From: Burkholderiales bacterium
Lineage (GTDB): Bacteria > Pseudomonadota > Gammaproteobacteria > Burkholderiales > Burkholderiaceae_C
Direction of reading: 5' to 3'
NCBI GenBank assembly: GCA_016213205.1
Contig: JACRAZ010000037.1
Location: 37,760-101,759 of the forward strand
DNA: 64,000 nucleotides
Part shown: positions 24,352 to 34,906 of the stretch, in pieces
Layout of the letters: every line of letters begins with the position of its first letter
How positions within the stretch are numbered: the stretch's first letter is position 1
Program-made: the position numbers and the translations under genes
The notes under the pieces: generated by a model
Seen by the model: the letters and a program-made list of their open reading frames with translations, nothing else
Told to the model about the DNA's origin: nothing
Databases searched by the model: none

Positions 24352-25521
24352 ATGCCATCGCTGGGCCACGTCACACCGCAGACCATGCACTTCGCCGAGC
24401 CGCTGCCGCTGCAGAGCGGCGCCTCGCTGGCCGGCTACGACCTGGTCTACGAAACCTACGGCACGCTCGACGCCAAGCGCAGCAATGCGGTGCTGGTGTG
24501 CCATGCGCTGAACGCGAGCCACCATGTCGCCGGCACCTATGCCGGGCAGGACAAGAGCGAGGGCTGGTGGGACAACCTGGTCGGTCCCGGCAAGCCGCTG
24601 GACACGAACCGCTTCTTCGTCATCGGCATCAACAACCTCGGCTCGTGTTTCGGCTCCACCGGGCCGATGCACCCCCACCCCGATCCCGCCAAGGGGGGCC
24701 AGCCCTGGGGCGCCGATTTCCCGGTGGTGACGGTGGAGGACTGGGTCGACGCCCAGGCCCGGCTGCTCGACCGTTTGGGCATCGAGCGCCTGGCCGCGGT
24801 GATCGGCGGCAGCCTGGGCGCCATGCAGGCCCTGAGCTGGACATTGCGCCACCCCGAGCGCGTGGACCACTGCATCGCGGTGGCCACCGCGCCCAACCTG
24901 TCGGCGCAGAACATCGCGTTCAACGAGGTGGCGCGCCGCGCCATCATCACCGACCCCGATTTCCACGGCGGCCACTACTACGCCCACGGCGTGGTGCCCA
25001 AGCGCGGCCTGCGCGTGGCGCGCATGATCGGCCACATCACCTACCTGTCCGACGACTCGATGGAAGAGAAGTTCGGACGCGAGATGCGCGCCGCCGAGTT
25101 CGGCTACACGACGCAGGACATCGAGTTCCAGATCGAGAGCTACCTGCGCTACCAGGGCGACAAGTTCAGCGAGTACTTCGATGCCAACACCTACCTGCTG
25201 ATCACGCGCGCACTGGACTACTTCGACCCCGCACGCGCGTTCGGCGGCGACCTGTCGCGCGCCTTCGCGGTGGCGCGCGACAAGCGCTTCCTGCTGGTGA
25301 GCTTCACCACCGACTGGCGCTTCTCGCCCGAGCGCTCGCGCGAGATCGTGAAGGCGCTGGTCGACAACCGCATCGAGGTGAGCTACGCGGAAATCGCCGC
25401 GCCGCACGGCCACGACGCCTTCCTGCTGGAAGACCCGCGCTACCACGGCGTGCTGCGGGCGTACTTCGACCGCATCGCGGCCGAACGCGTGACCGGCGTG
25501 CCTGGCGAGGGGGCGGCATGA
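24352..25521 (+). CDS. metX: Homoserine O-acyltransferase (MetX)
   Basis: 389 residues, alpha/beta hydrolase fold. It acylates homoserine in the first committed step of methionine synthesis. Motifs: [15 protein letters not shown] (oxyanion region), [12 protein letters not shown] (nucleophile Ser near residue 155), and the C-terminal Asp/His pair in FTTDWRF and APHGHDAFL. Beta- and gammaproteobacterial MetX enzymes often use succinyl-CoA instead of acetyl-CoA; sequence alone here does not settle it. ATG 24352 follows GGCGGA; an upstream ORF start at 24259 would lie inside the riboswitch and is rejected. The stop overlaps metW as ATGA. Confidence 0.95.
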   Translation: MPSLGHVTPQTMHFAEPLPLQSGASLAGYDLVYETYGTLDAKRSNAVLVCHALNASHHVAGTYAGQDKSEGWWDNLVGPGKPLDTNRFFVIGINNLGSCFGSTGPMHPHPDPAKGGQPWGADFPVVTVEDWVDAQARLLDRLGIERLAAVIGGSLGAMQALSWTLRHPERVDHCIAVATAPNLSAQNIAFNEVARRAIITDPDFHGGHYYAHGVVPKRGLRVARMIGHITYLSDDSMEEKFGREMRAAEFGYTTQDIEFQIESYLRYQGDKFSEYFDANTYLLITRALDYFDPARAFGGDLSRAFAVARDKRFLLVSFTTDWRFSPERSREIVKALVDNRIEVSYAEIAAPHGHDAFLLEDPRYHGVLRAYFDRIAAERVTGVPGEGAA

Positions 25522-26099
25522 GTGATCAGAAAGTGCTGGAGCTCATCGCGGCGCTGGTGCCGGCCGGCTCGCGCGTGCTCGACCTGGGCTGCGGCGACGG
25601 CCGGCTGCTCGCGCACCTGACGCGCCACCGCGGCTGCTCGGGCTACGGCATCGAGCTGGCCGACGAGAACGTGCTGGCCTGCGCGCAGCGCGGCGTCAAC
25701 GTGATCCAGCTGAACCTGGAAGAGGGCCTGGCCCTGTTTGCCGACGCCAGCTTCGATGTCGTGCTGCAGCTCGACACCCTGCAACACCTGCGCAACACCG
25801 AGAACATGCTGCGCGAAACCGTGCGCGTGGGCCGCATCGGCATCGTGAGCTTCCCGAACTTCGCGCACTGGCCCAACCGCCTGTCGGTGCTGCGTGGGCG
25901 CATGCCGGTGACCAAGGTGCTGCCCTACCAGTGGTACGACACGCCCAACATCCGCGTCGGCACGCATGCCGATTTCGAGATGCTGGCGCGCAAGAACGGC
26001 CTGCGCGTGCTCGACAGCTTCGGCCTGCACGCGGGCCACGCGGTGCGCCGCTGGCCGAACCTGCGGGCCAGCACCGCCGTGTTCAAGATCGCGCGCTGA
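25518..26099 (+). CDS. metW: Methionine biosynthesis protein MetW
   Basis: 193 residues, the normal size. A class I SAM-dependent methyltransferase-like fold with motif [15 protein letters not shown] (about 22-35), LQLDTLQHL and the MetW signature [34 protein letters not shown]. MetW partners MetX: in several proteobacteria the acyltransferase needs it for activity. The ATGA overlap with metX shows coupling, and both sit behind the SAM-II riboswitch. Confidence 0.95.
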   Translation: MSDQKVLELIAALVPAGSRVLDLGCGDGRLLAHLTRHRGCSGYGIELADENVLACAQRGVNVIQLNLEEGLALFADASFDVVLQLDTLQHLRNTENMLRETVRVGRIGIVSFPNFAHWPNRLSVLRGRMPVTKVLPYQWYDTPNIRVGTHADFEMLARKNGLRVLDSFGLHAGHAVRRWPNLRASTAVFKIAR

Positions 26100-26141
26100 G
26101 CCGCACGGGCGGGCCGCCCGCCGGTTGGCCCCACGCCCGCG

Positions 26142-27272
26142 TCACTCGCCGCTGCGCCAGACGAACCGCCCGTCGGGCCGGATGTAGCCGGACACGCGGC
26201 CCTGGCCCACGTAGGCCAGGCCGTTGCCGAAGGGCCGCGCGAAGCTGAACTGCGGCTCGATCACCATGCGGCCGCGCTTGTCGATGTAGCCGTGCCTGCC
26301 ACCCACCTTCACCACCGCCAGCCCCTGCGAGAAGGGCCACACGCGCTCGGCCTCGGGGCGCAGCACCACCTGGCCACGGTGGTCGACGAACAGCCACTGC
26401 GGGCCCTCCTTCACCAGCGCCAGCCCGTCGGAGGCGTCTTCCGCGCTGTCGTAGCGGGCCGGGATCACCAGCGTGCCGCGGGTGTCGATGTAGCCGTACT
26501 TGCCATCGATCCACACCCGCGCCAGGCCGTCGTGGAAGTCGCTTGCCTGCGCAAACCGCGGTGGCACCACCAGCTCGCCGGCCACGGTCATGAAGCCCTG
26601 CTGGCGGCCCGACCACACCCGCACCAGGCCCTCGCTGGGCAGGCCGACGAAATCGATGCCCGCGGGCGTGATGTCGCGGCCCTGGGCGTCGAACACCCGG
26701 TGCACGCGGCCGGGCAGCTCGGCACGCACCAGCCCACCGGCGGGCGCCAGCAGCTTGGCCTGGGTGGCCGGCAGCACGAGCTGCCCGCTGCGGTGGATGG
26801 CGCCGTACTTCAGCGTGCCCCAGGCATCGGCGATGCCCACCACGGCCAGGCCGTCGACAAAGGGCTGCGCGTCGTCGAACGCGGGGGCGATGACAAAGCG
26901 GCGCTGCGCGTCCACGTAGCCCCAGCGCGGCTTGCCCTGGGCGTCCTTGCCGCGCATGGGCACCAGGCCATCGGCAAAGGGCTGGGACAACTCGTCCTGC
27001 GGCTCGATGACGAGCCGGCCGCTGCCATCCGCGTAGGCGCTGCGATGGCCCTTGCGCAGCAGGATCAGGGGTTGCCCGATGCGCAGTTCGGTGTACTCGG
27101 GGGCCAGGACCACGCGGCCTTCGGCATCGATCAGGCCGTGCAGGTCGCCCTGGCGGATCGGGAACAGCGGTGGCAGGCCCTGCGCCAGGGCCGGCACCGC
27201 GCCGCAGGGCAGCACGGCGGCCAGCAGGCAGGCCAGCCAGCGCCTGCCACCACAAGGCCGGCGGCCCGGCAT
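26142..27272 (-). CDS. Secreted WG-repeat protein
   Basis: 376 residues. A signal peptide (ALAQG, about residue 31) is followed by roughly eight to nine WG-type beta repeats (for example GLIDAEGRVVLAPEY, WGYVDAQRRFVIAPAF, YGYIDTRGTLVIPARY, HGYIDKRGRMVIEPQF). Each repeat is about 45 residues, with G-[YLF]-I-D..G..[VI]I and a following F..GLA.V strand. WG repeats form beta-propeller-like scaffolds of unknown ligand. Start ATG 27272 overlaps the stop of a small upstream gene by one base (TGATG), showing coupling. Confidence 0.85.
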   Translation of the reverse strand: MPGRRPCGGRRWLACLLAAVLPCGAVPALAQGLPPLFPIRQGDLHGLIDAEGRVVLAPEYTELRIGQPLILLRKGHRSAYADGSGRLVIEPQDELSQPFADGLVPMRGKDAQGKPRWGYVDAQRRFVIAPAFDDAQPFVDGLAVVGIADAWGTLKYGAIHRSGQLVLPATQAKLLAPAGGLVRAELPGRVHRVFDAQGRDITPAGIDFVGLPSEGLVRVWSGRQQGFMTVAGELVVPPRFAQASDFHDGLARVWIDGKYGYIDTRGTLVIPARYDSAEDASDGLALVKEGPQWLFVDHRGQVVLRPEAERVWPFSQGLAVVKVGGRHGYIDKRGRMVIEPQFSFARPFGNGLAYVGQGRVSGYIRPDGRFVWRSGE

Positions 27273-27433
27273 CAGCTGAGCGCGAGCACGACGGCGGCGC
27301 AGGCCGCCACCAGGGCCACGGCCAGCGCCAGCGCGCGTTCGTGCGGTGCGCCGGCGGTGGCAGGCGCGATGTCGGCATCGTGCAGCATGCGCAGCAGTTC
27401 GGATGTGAGCGGAATCAGTTGGCCAGGGTGCAT
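27272..27433 (-). CDS. Small single-helix membrane protein
   Basis: 53 residues from ATG 27433, preceded by GGGAGAA. The N-terminal half is polar (MHPGQLIPLTSELLRML), and residues about 33-52 form one hydrophobic helix rich in Ala/Val/Leu. It is coupled to the WG-repeat gene by TGATG. I do not recognise a family. The coupling, the Shine-Dalgarno and the clean helix make it likely real. It could help localise or translate the WG protein. Confidence 0.6.
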   Translation of the reverse strand: MHPGQLIPLTSELLRMLHDADIAPATAGAPHERALALAVALVAACAAVVLALS

Positions 27434-27569
27434 GGTGGTTCTCCCGGTGTCTGCGACCAGTGTCTTGCGCCGGCGTTTCAGGCCCGCTGCACGCGGGGTC
27501 GGGTCCGTGTTTCTTTTGTAGTGCAAGGCATGCTGAAATGCTGGGCACTTTTCACACCGGGAGACTCAC

Positions 27570-27944
27570 ATGATTGGCTACGTGACTTTGGGCACCAACG
27601 ACCTGCCGCGCGCCACCGCGTTCTACGATGCCCTGCTGGCGCCGCTGGGCATCAAGCGCATCATGGATTTCGGCACCGGCTACGCCTGGGGCTCGGCGAT
27701 GGACAAGCCGGCGCTGGGCATCATGCAGCCCTTCAACAAGCAGCCGGCCACCGCTGGCAACGGCACGATGGTGGCCATCGCCCTCGACACCAAGGCCAAG
27801 GTGGACGAGGCCTACCAGCGCGCGCTGGCCCTGGGCGGCACCGACGAAGGCCCGGCCGGCCCCCGTGGCGAAGGCTTCTACGCCGGCTACTTCCGCGACC
27901 TGGACGGCAACAAGCTGAACTTCTTCTGCATGACCGGCGCTTGA
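27570..27944 (+). CDS. VOC-superfamily (glyoxalase/bleomycin-resistance-like) protein
   Basis: 124 residues, a single VOC module with paired beta-alpha-beta-beta-beta units: MIGYVTLGTNDLPRATAFYDALLAPLG at the start and GEGFYAGYFRDLDGNKLNFF at the end. The usual first metal ligand His is replaced here (GYVTLG), and the last-strand Glu is Asn (KLNFF), as in many proteins annotated only as VOC family. Catalytic role is therefore uncertain. A clear ribosome site GGGAG lies nine bases upstream. Convergent with the NHL-repeat gene across a small hairpin (TGCCAG-GTCA-CTGGCA, 27965-27980). Confidence 0.85.
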   Translation: MIGYVTLGTNDLPRATAFYDALLAPLGIKRIMDFGTGYAWGSAMDKPALGIMQPFNKQPATAGNGTMVAIALDTKAKVDEAYQRALALGGTDEGPAGPRGEGFYAGYFRDLDGNKLNFFCMTGA

Positions 27945-27971
27945 GCAGGGACGCTCACTTTCACTGCCAGG

Positions 27972-30251
27972 TCACTGGCAACCGGCCCGGCTGAACCAGT
28001 CGGCCTGCGGGCCGCCGTCCTGCAAGCCGCTGGGTGGCAGGTAGTACAGGTGCTGGTCGAGGCTGGACACGCCCAGGTACGACTGCGTCGCCGTGTAGTA
28101 CCGGTAGTGGTAGGGCCCCGAGGCCTGTGACACCGCGGGCGGGGCGAACAGGCTGGCGTACTGGGCCTCGGCCCAGTCGAACAGACAGTCGGCGCTGACG
28201 GTCGTGCTCAGCAGGCTGGCCTTGCGCAGGGTGTGGTTGCCGCGGTCGGCCACGTACAGCGTGCCCGCCGCGTCAACCGCCACGTCCTTGGGGTTGAAGA
28301 AGCGGGCCGCCGTGCCCACGCCATTGGCCGACCCCAAGGCGCGCCCGCCGGCCGCCGTGCTGACCAGGCCGGCCGGGCTGATCTGGCGCAGCACCTGGTT
28401 GTCGGTGTCGGCCACGTACACGGTGCCGGCCGCATCCACCGCCACGCCGGATGGAAACCTCAGCCGGGCCGTGCCGCCGGGGCCATCGGCAAAACCGCCA
28501 CCGCCGCCGCCGGCCAGCGTGCTGACCACGCCGGCGGGCGTGATCCTGCGGATGGCATGGTTGCCGTGGTCGCACACGTACACGTTGCCCTGCGCATCGA
28601 CCGCCAGGTCGAAGGGCACGGCGAACTGCGCAGCCTTGCCCACGCCATCCACCAGGCCGGGCGTGCCCGAGCCGGCCAGCGTGGTGACCAGGCCGGCCGG
28701 GCTGATCTTGCGGATGTTGTGGTTGGCGGTGTCGGCCACGTACACGTTGCCCTCGCCATCCACCGCCACGCCAAAGGGTTGGCCAAAGCGCGCGGCGCTG
28801 CCGAGGCCGTCGTCCCGGCCGCGAAGCCCGGCCTTGCCCGCCAGCGTGCTGACCACGCCCGCGGCGCTGATCTTGCGCACGGTGGCGTTGCCGCTGTCGG
28901 CCACGTAGGCATTGCCCGCGCTGTCGACCGCGATGCCGGTGGGCGCGAAGAAACGCGCGGCGCTGGCGGCGCCGTCGGTGCTGCCGTGGCTGCCGGCCTG
29001 GCCGGCCACGGTGCTCACCACGCCTGCGGGCGACACCCTGCGGATGCTGTGGTCGGTGGCATCGACCACCCAGACCTGGCCGCCGGCATCGACGGCCAGT
29101 GCGTAGGGATCCTCGAAGCGCGCCGCGGCCCCGGTGGCGTCGACACTGCTGCTGCGCCCGGCCAGGCCAGCCCAGGTGCTGACCTGCCCGGCCGGGGTGA
29201 GTTTGCGAATGGTGTTGTTGGCGGTGTCGGCCACGTAGACCTGGCCCTGCGCATCGACCGCCGTGCCCGAGGGGCTGAAGACGCGGGCCGCGGCCGCGCT
29301 GCCGTCGCCGCTGTCGGCCTGGCCGGCACTGCCGGCCACGGTGGTGACCACGCCGGCGGCCGTCACCTTGCGCAGGGTGTGGTCGTGGTAATCGGCCACG
29401 TACAGGCTGCCCTGCGCATCGATCGACACGCCGCGCGGCTCGCTGAACCGGGCCGCCGCGCCGGTGCCGTCCACCGAGCCTGCACCCACCGGCGAGCCGG
29501 CCAGCGTGCTGACCACCCCCTGCGGCGTGATCTTGCGCAGCGTGCGGTTGGCCGTGTCGGCCACGAAGACGTTGCCGGCGCCGTCCACGGCGATGCCGCT
29601 CGGGGCATTGAAGCGCGCGCTGCTGCCACTGCCGTCGCTGCTGCCCTGCACCCCGGCCAGGCCGGCCAAGGTGCTCACCACGCCCGCGGCCGAAATCTTG
29701 CGCACGCTGCTGTTGTTGTAGTCGGCCAGGTAGACCGTGCCGGCGCTGTCCACCGCGATGCCACGCGGCTCGTCGAACTGGGCCGCCGGCCCGGTGCCGT
29801 CGGCACTGCCCTTGCCTCGCCCCCCGGCCAGCGTGCTGACCACGCCGGCCGGCGTGACCTTGCGCACCGCGTTGTTCGAGGTGTCTGCCACGTACAGGTT
29901 GCCGGCGCCATCGACCGCCACCCCGAAGGGCTCGGCAAACCGGGCGGCGCTGCCATCGCCGTCGGCATAACCCTGCACGCCAGCCTGGCCGGCGACCGTG
30001 CTCACCACGCCGGCGGGCGTGATCTTGCGCAGGCTGTGGTTGCCGCTGTCGGCCACGTAGAGGTTGCCTGCCGCATCCACGGCCACACCACGGGGCGCGA
30101 AGAACTGGGCGGCGGTGCCGGTGGCGTCGATGCTGCGCGACAGCGGCGCCGCCGAGCCGGCCAGCGTGCCGACGTAACGCGGCTGGGCCTGCAGCGGCCC
30201 GGCCAACCCGACCAGCCCGGCCACGGCCAACCCCAAGCACACGGTCTTCAT
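27972..30251 (-). CDS. Secreted NHL-repeat protein, twelve repeats with a C-terminal Cys domain
   Basis: 759 residues. A signal peptide (PLQAQ, about residue 22) is followed by 12 consecutive repeats of about 55 residues. Each has the pattern VVSTLAG..DG.G.AARF..P.G[IV]AVD..GN[VL]YVAD..N..[IV]RK[IV][ST]PAG. Twelve repeats suit two six-bladed beta-propellers. The last about 75 residues are unrelated: DCLFDWAEAQYASLF, HYRYYTATQSYLGV, ending in AGC, with two Cys that could pair. NHL propellers bind proteins, RNA or sugars; the ligand is unknown here. ATG 30251 follows GGAGGGG. Adjacent repeats are similar at DNA level, so copy number may vary by recombination. Confidence 0.88.
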   Translation of the reverse strand: MKTVCLGLAVAGLVGLAGPLQAQPRYVGTLAGSAAPLSRSIDATGTAAQFFAPRGVAVDAAGNLYVADSGNHSLRKITPAGVVSTVAGQAGVQGYADGDGSAARFAEPFGVAVDGAGNLYVADTSNNAVRKVTPAGVVSTLAGGRGKGSADGTGPAAQFDEPRGIAVDSAGTVYLADYNNSSVRKISAAGVVSTLAGLAGVQGSSDGSGSSARFNAPSGIAVDGAGNVFVADTANRTLRKITPQGVVSTLAGSPVGAGSVDGTGAAARFSEPRGVSIDAQGSLYVADYHDHTLRKVTAAGVVTTVAGSAGQADSGDGSAAAARVFSPSGTAVDAQGQVYVADTANNTIRKLTPAGQVSTWAGLAGRSSSVDATGAAARFEDPYALAVDAGGQVWVVDATDHSIRRVSPAGVVSTVAGQAGSHGSTDGAASAARFFAPTGIAVDSAGNAYVADSGNATVRKISAAGVVSTLAGKAGLRGRDDGLGSAARFGQPFGVAVDGEGNVYVADTANHNIRKISPAGLVTTLAGSGTPGLVDGVGKAAQFAVPFDLAVDAQGNVYVCDHGNHAIRRITPAGVVSTLAGGGGGGFADGPGGTARLRFPSGVAVDAAGTVYVADTDNQVLRQISPAGLVSTAAGGRALGSANGVGTAARFFNPKDVAVDAAGTLYVADRGNHTLRKASLLSTTVSADCLFDWAEAQYASLFAPPAVSQASGPYHYRYYTATQSYLGVSSLDQHLYYLPPSGLQDGGPQADWFSRAGCQ

Positions 30252-30360
30252 CGGGCGTTTCCCCTCCAGCCTGGATGGCATTGCAGGCCAGCGCGCCGCG
30301 CCTGGCGAGCGGGAAATCCCTGGTCACGCGGCCACCGGCCGCGCAGTTTGTCTCAACCCG

Positions 30361-32745
<2,385 letters not shown>

Positions 32746-32767
32746 GGTGGACCCGAGGTGGTGCATG

Positions 32768-33196
32768 TCATGGCAGGCGGACGGCGCCGTGGTAGTCGGA
32801 CAGCAGGCGGGCCAGCTTCGCGAACTGCGGGCCGACCGCAGCCTTGACCATGTAGCCGGCCACGTGCGATTGGTAGGCGCGGGTGCGGTCGGTGTCGGCA
32901 TCGGAGGTGGTGAGCACGAACACCACGTCGTCGCGCAGCACCGGGTCTTCGCGCAGCTGCTGCAGGAACTCGAAGCCGTTCATGCGGGGCATGTTCAGGT
33001 CCAGCAGGATCACGCGCGGCCGCGGCACGCGGCGCTGTGCATCCTGGCCGCGCAGCGCGGCCAGCGCGACCATGCCGTCCTCGGCCCACACCACCGGATA
33101 GGGCGCGCCAATCTTGCCGAGGCCGCGCACCACGGACTCGGCGGCCACGTCGTCGTCTTCGACCAGCAGCACGGTGAGGCTGGTTTCAGGGCTCAT
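32768..33196 (-). CDS. Single-domain response regulator (Rcp1-like)
   Basis: 142 residues consisting of a receiver only: acidic pocket VEDDDVA, phosphoacceptor Asp66 in ILLDLNMPRMNG, FVLTTSDADTDR and Lys in GYMVKA. The spacing with a long loop before LLDLN resembles the Rcp1 subfamily that partners PAS/phytochrome kinases. Its start (ATG 33196) overlaps the end of the upstream kinase gene by 11 bases. With no output domain it probably acts as a phosphate shuttle or protein-interaction switch. Confidence 0.9.
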   Translation of the reverse strand: MSPETSLTVLLVEDDDVAAESVVRGLGKIGAPYPVVWAEDGMVALAALRGQDAQRRVPRPRVILLDLNMPRMNGFEFLQQLREDPVLRDDVVFVLTTSDADTDRTRAYQSHVAGYMVKAAVGPQFAKLARLLSDYHGAVRLP

Positions 33197-34754
33197 CGGA
33201 AGTTCTCCGGGGAAAACGGGGCCACCAGAAGCGGAAGCAGGCGCCACGGCCCTCGGCCACCGGCGAGCGCAGCTCGATCCGGCCGCCGTGCACCTCGACC
33301 AGGCGCTTGGTCAGCGCCAGGCCGATGCCCGAGCCGCCGCGCTCGCGCGCGGTGAGGGTCTGGAACAGCTGGAAGATGCGGTCCTTGGCGGATTCGGGCA
33401 CGCCGGGGCCGTCGTCGATGACGCAGACCTCGCAGTAGCTGTCGTCCTCGACCGCGGTGACACGCAGGTGGGCCGCGCTGCGGTCGTGGTGCTTGACGGC
33501 ATTGCTCAGCAGGTTGCGCAGCACGGTTTCCAGCGGCGTTCGGGTGGCCAGGAACGGCGCCGCCTTCATCGACAAGGTCACCTCGAAGCCGGCCGGCAAG
33601 GGCTGCATCTCGAGGATCTCGCGCACCAGCGAGCCGATGTCCACCGGCGTGAACTCGGTGGCCGCGCGGCCGGCGCGGGCATAACTGAGCAGGTCGTCGA
33701 TCAGGCGCTCCATGCGCACGATGCGCTGGCTCACCCGGTCGAGGTTGCGCCGCACCTCGGGTGGCGGCTCGGCCAGGTCGGCGTTGATCCACTCCACCAG
33801 GTCGGCAATGCCACGCAGTGGCGAACGCAGGTCGTGCGAGGCCACGTAGGTGAACTCCTGCAGGTTGGCATTGGCCTGGCGCAACTCAAGCTCCAGGCGC
33901 TTGCGCACGCTGATGTCGCTGACGGCGGCCAGCGTCATGGCCCGGCGCTGCCAGCGCACGCGCGACAGCCCGATCTCCACCGGCAGCTCGCTGCCGTCGG
34001 CATGCAAGGCGGTGAGGTCGCGGCCGCGGCCCATCATGCGGGCCTCGCCGGTCTGGCGGTAACCGGCCATCAGCGCGGCATGCGCGCCACGGTAGCGCTC
34101 GGGCAGCAGCATCTGCAGCGGCTGGCCCGCCAGCGCGGCCGGCAGGTGCCCGAGCGACTCGGCGAGCACGCGGTTGGCCATCACGATGCGGCCTTCGTCG
34201 TCGACGATCAAGAGGCCGTAGGGCGAGGCATCGAACAGGCCGCGGAAGGCCCATTCGAGCGCCAGCCGCTCGCTGATGTCGACCACCGAGGCCAGCACCA
34301 GCGGCCCTTCGGGCGCGAGCAGCGGGTTCAGGCCTATCTCGACCGGGAACTCGTGGCCATCGGCCCGGCGCGCGTAGAGCACACGGCCGGCACCCATGGC
34401 GCGCGGCTCGGGTCGGTCGAAGAAGGCCTCGCGCAGGCCGACATGGGCTTCCTGCACCGCACCGGGCAGCAGGGTTTCCAGCGGCTGGCCGACCAGGGAC
34501 TGCGGCGCATGGCCAAACATTGCCTCGAGCGCGGTGTTGGCCGCGACGATGGTGCCCTGGCGGTCGACCAGCACGAAGCCGTTGGGCGCCGCATGGAAGG
34601 CGCGCGCCAGCAGGTCCGGCGTGGGCCCGGCGACGGGCTTGGCCACGGCTGGCGCGGCGGTCATGGTCGGCCGCCCGGCGGCTGGCATGCAGGAGGGGCT
34701 GCCGGCCAGGGTCGTGGACTGCACATGCCGTGGTTCCCCATACACATTGGGCAC
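33186..34754 (-). CDS. PAS-PAS sensor histidine kinase (phytochrome-kinase-like)
   Basis: 522 residues from GTG 34754. Two PAS domains (about 48-170 and 172-290), HisKA with His307 (YVASHDLRSPLRGI) and HATPase (TVLRNLLSNAVKHH, DDGPGVPESAKDRIFQLFQTL, GSGIGLALTKRLVEVHGG). The DLRSPLR H-box and NAVKHH are typical of the kinase subfamily that pairs with Rcp1-like regulators, and such a regulator gene follows with an 11-base overlap. No membrane segment, so cytosolic sensing is likely; the PAS ligand is unknown. The start is uncertain: ATG 34664 would also keep both PAS domains. Confidence 0.88.
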   Translation of the reverse strand: MPNVYGEPRHVQSTTLAGSPSCMPAAGRPTMTAAPAVAKPVAGPTPDLLARAFHAAPNGFVLVDRQGTIVAANTALEAMFGHAPQSLVGQPLETLLPGAVQEAHVGLREAFFDRPEPRAMGAGRVLYARRADGHEFPVEIGLNPLLAPEGPLVLASVVDISERLALEWAFRGLFDASPYGLLIVDDEGRIVMANRVLAESLGHLPAALAGQPLQMLLPERYRGAHAALMAGYRQTGEARMMGRGRDLTALHADGSELPVEIGLSRVRWQRRAMTLAAVSDISVRKRLELELRQANANLQEFTYVASHDLRSPLRGIADLVEWINADLAEPPPEVRRNLDRVSQRIVRMERLIDDLLSYARAGRAATEFTPVDIGSLVREILEMQPLPAGFEVTLSMKAAPFLATRTPLETVLRNLLSNAVKHHDRSAAHLRVTAVEDDSYCEVCVIDDGPGVPESAKDRIFQLFQTLTARERGGSGIGLALTKRLVEVHGGRIELRSPVAEGRGACFRFWWPRFPRRTSDEP

Positions 34755-34906
34755 TAGGCGCCTTGACTGTTCTCAAGCAATCTAGCACCGGGCCTCGGCG
34801 GGACCGTGATCAACCCTACTTGCATCATGCACCGGTGGTTCGGGCCGCGGCAGCCTCGCGCCGCGGCCTGCACCCGCTGGCCGGCAGCCGAGCCGGCTGG
34901 CCCGGT

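Noticed and set aside
27972..30251. Regular DNA repeats resembling a CRISPR or satellite array
   Set aside because: The period (about 165 bp) and degeneracy follow the 55-residue NHL protein repeats; there are no short identical repeats with unique spacers.
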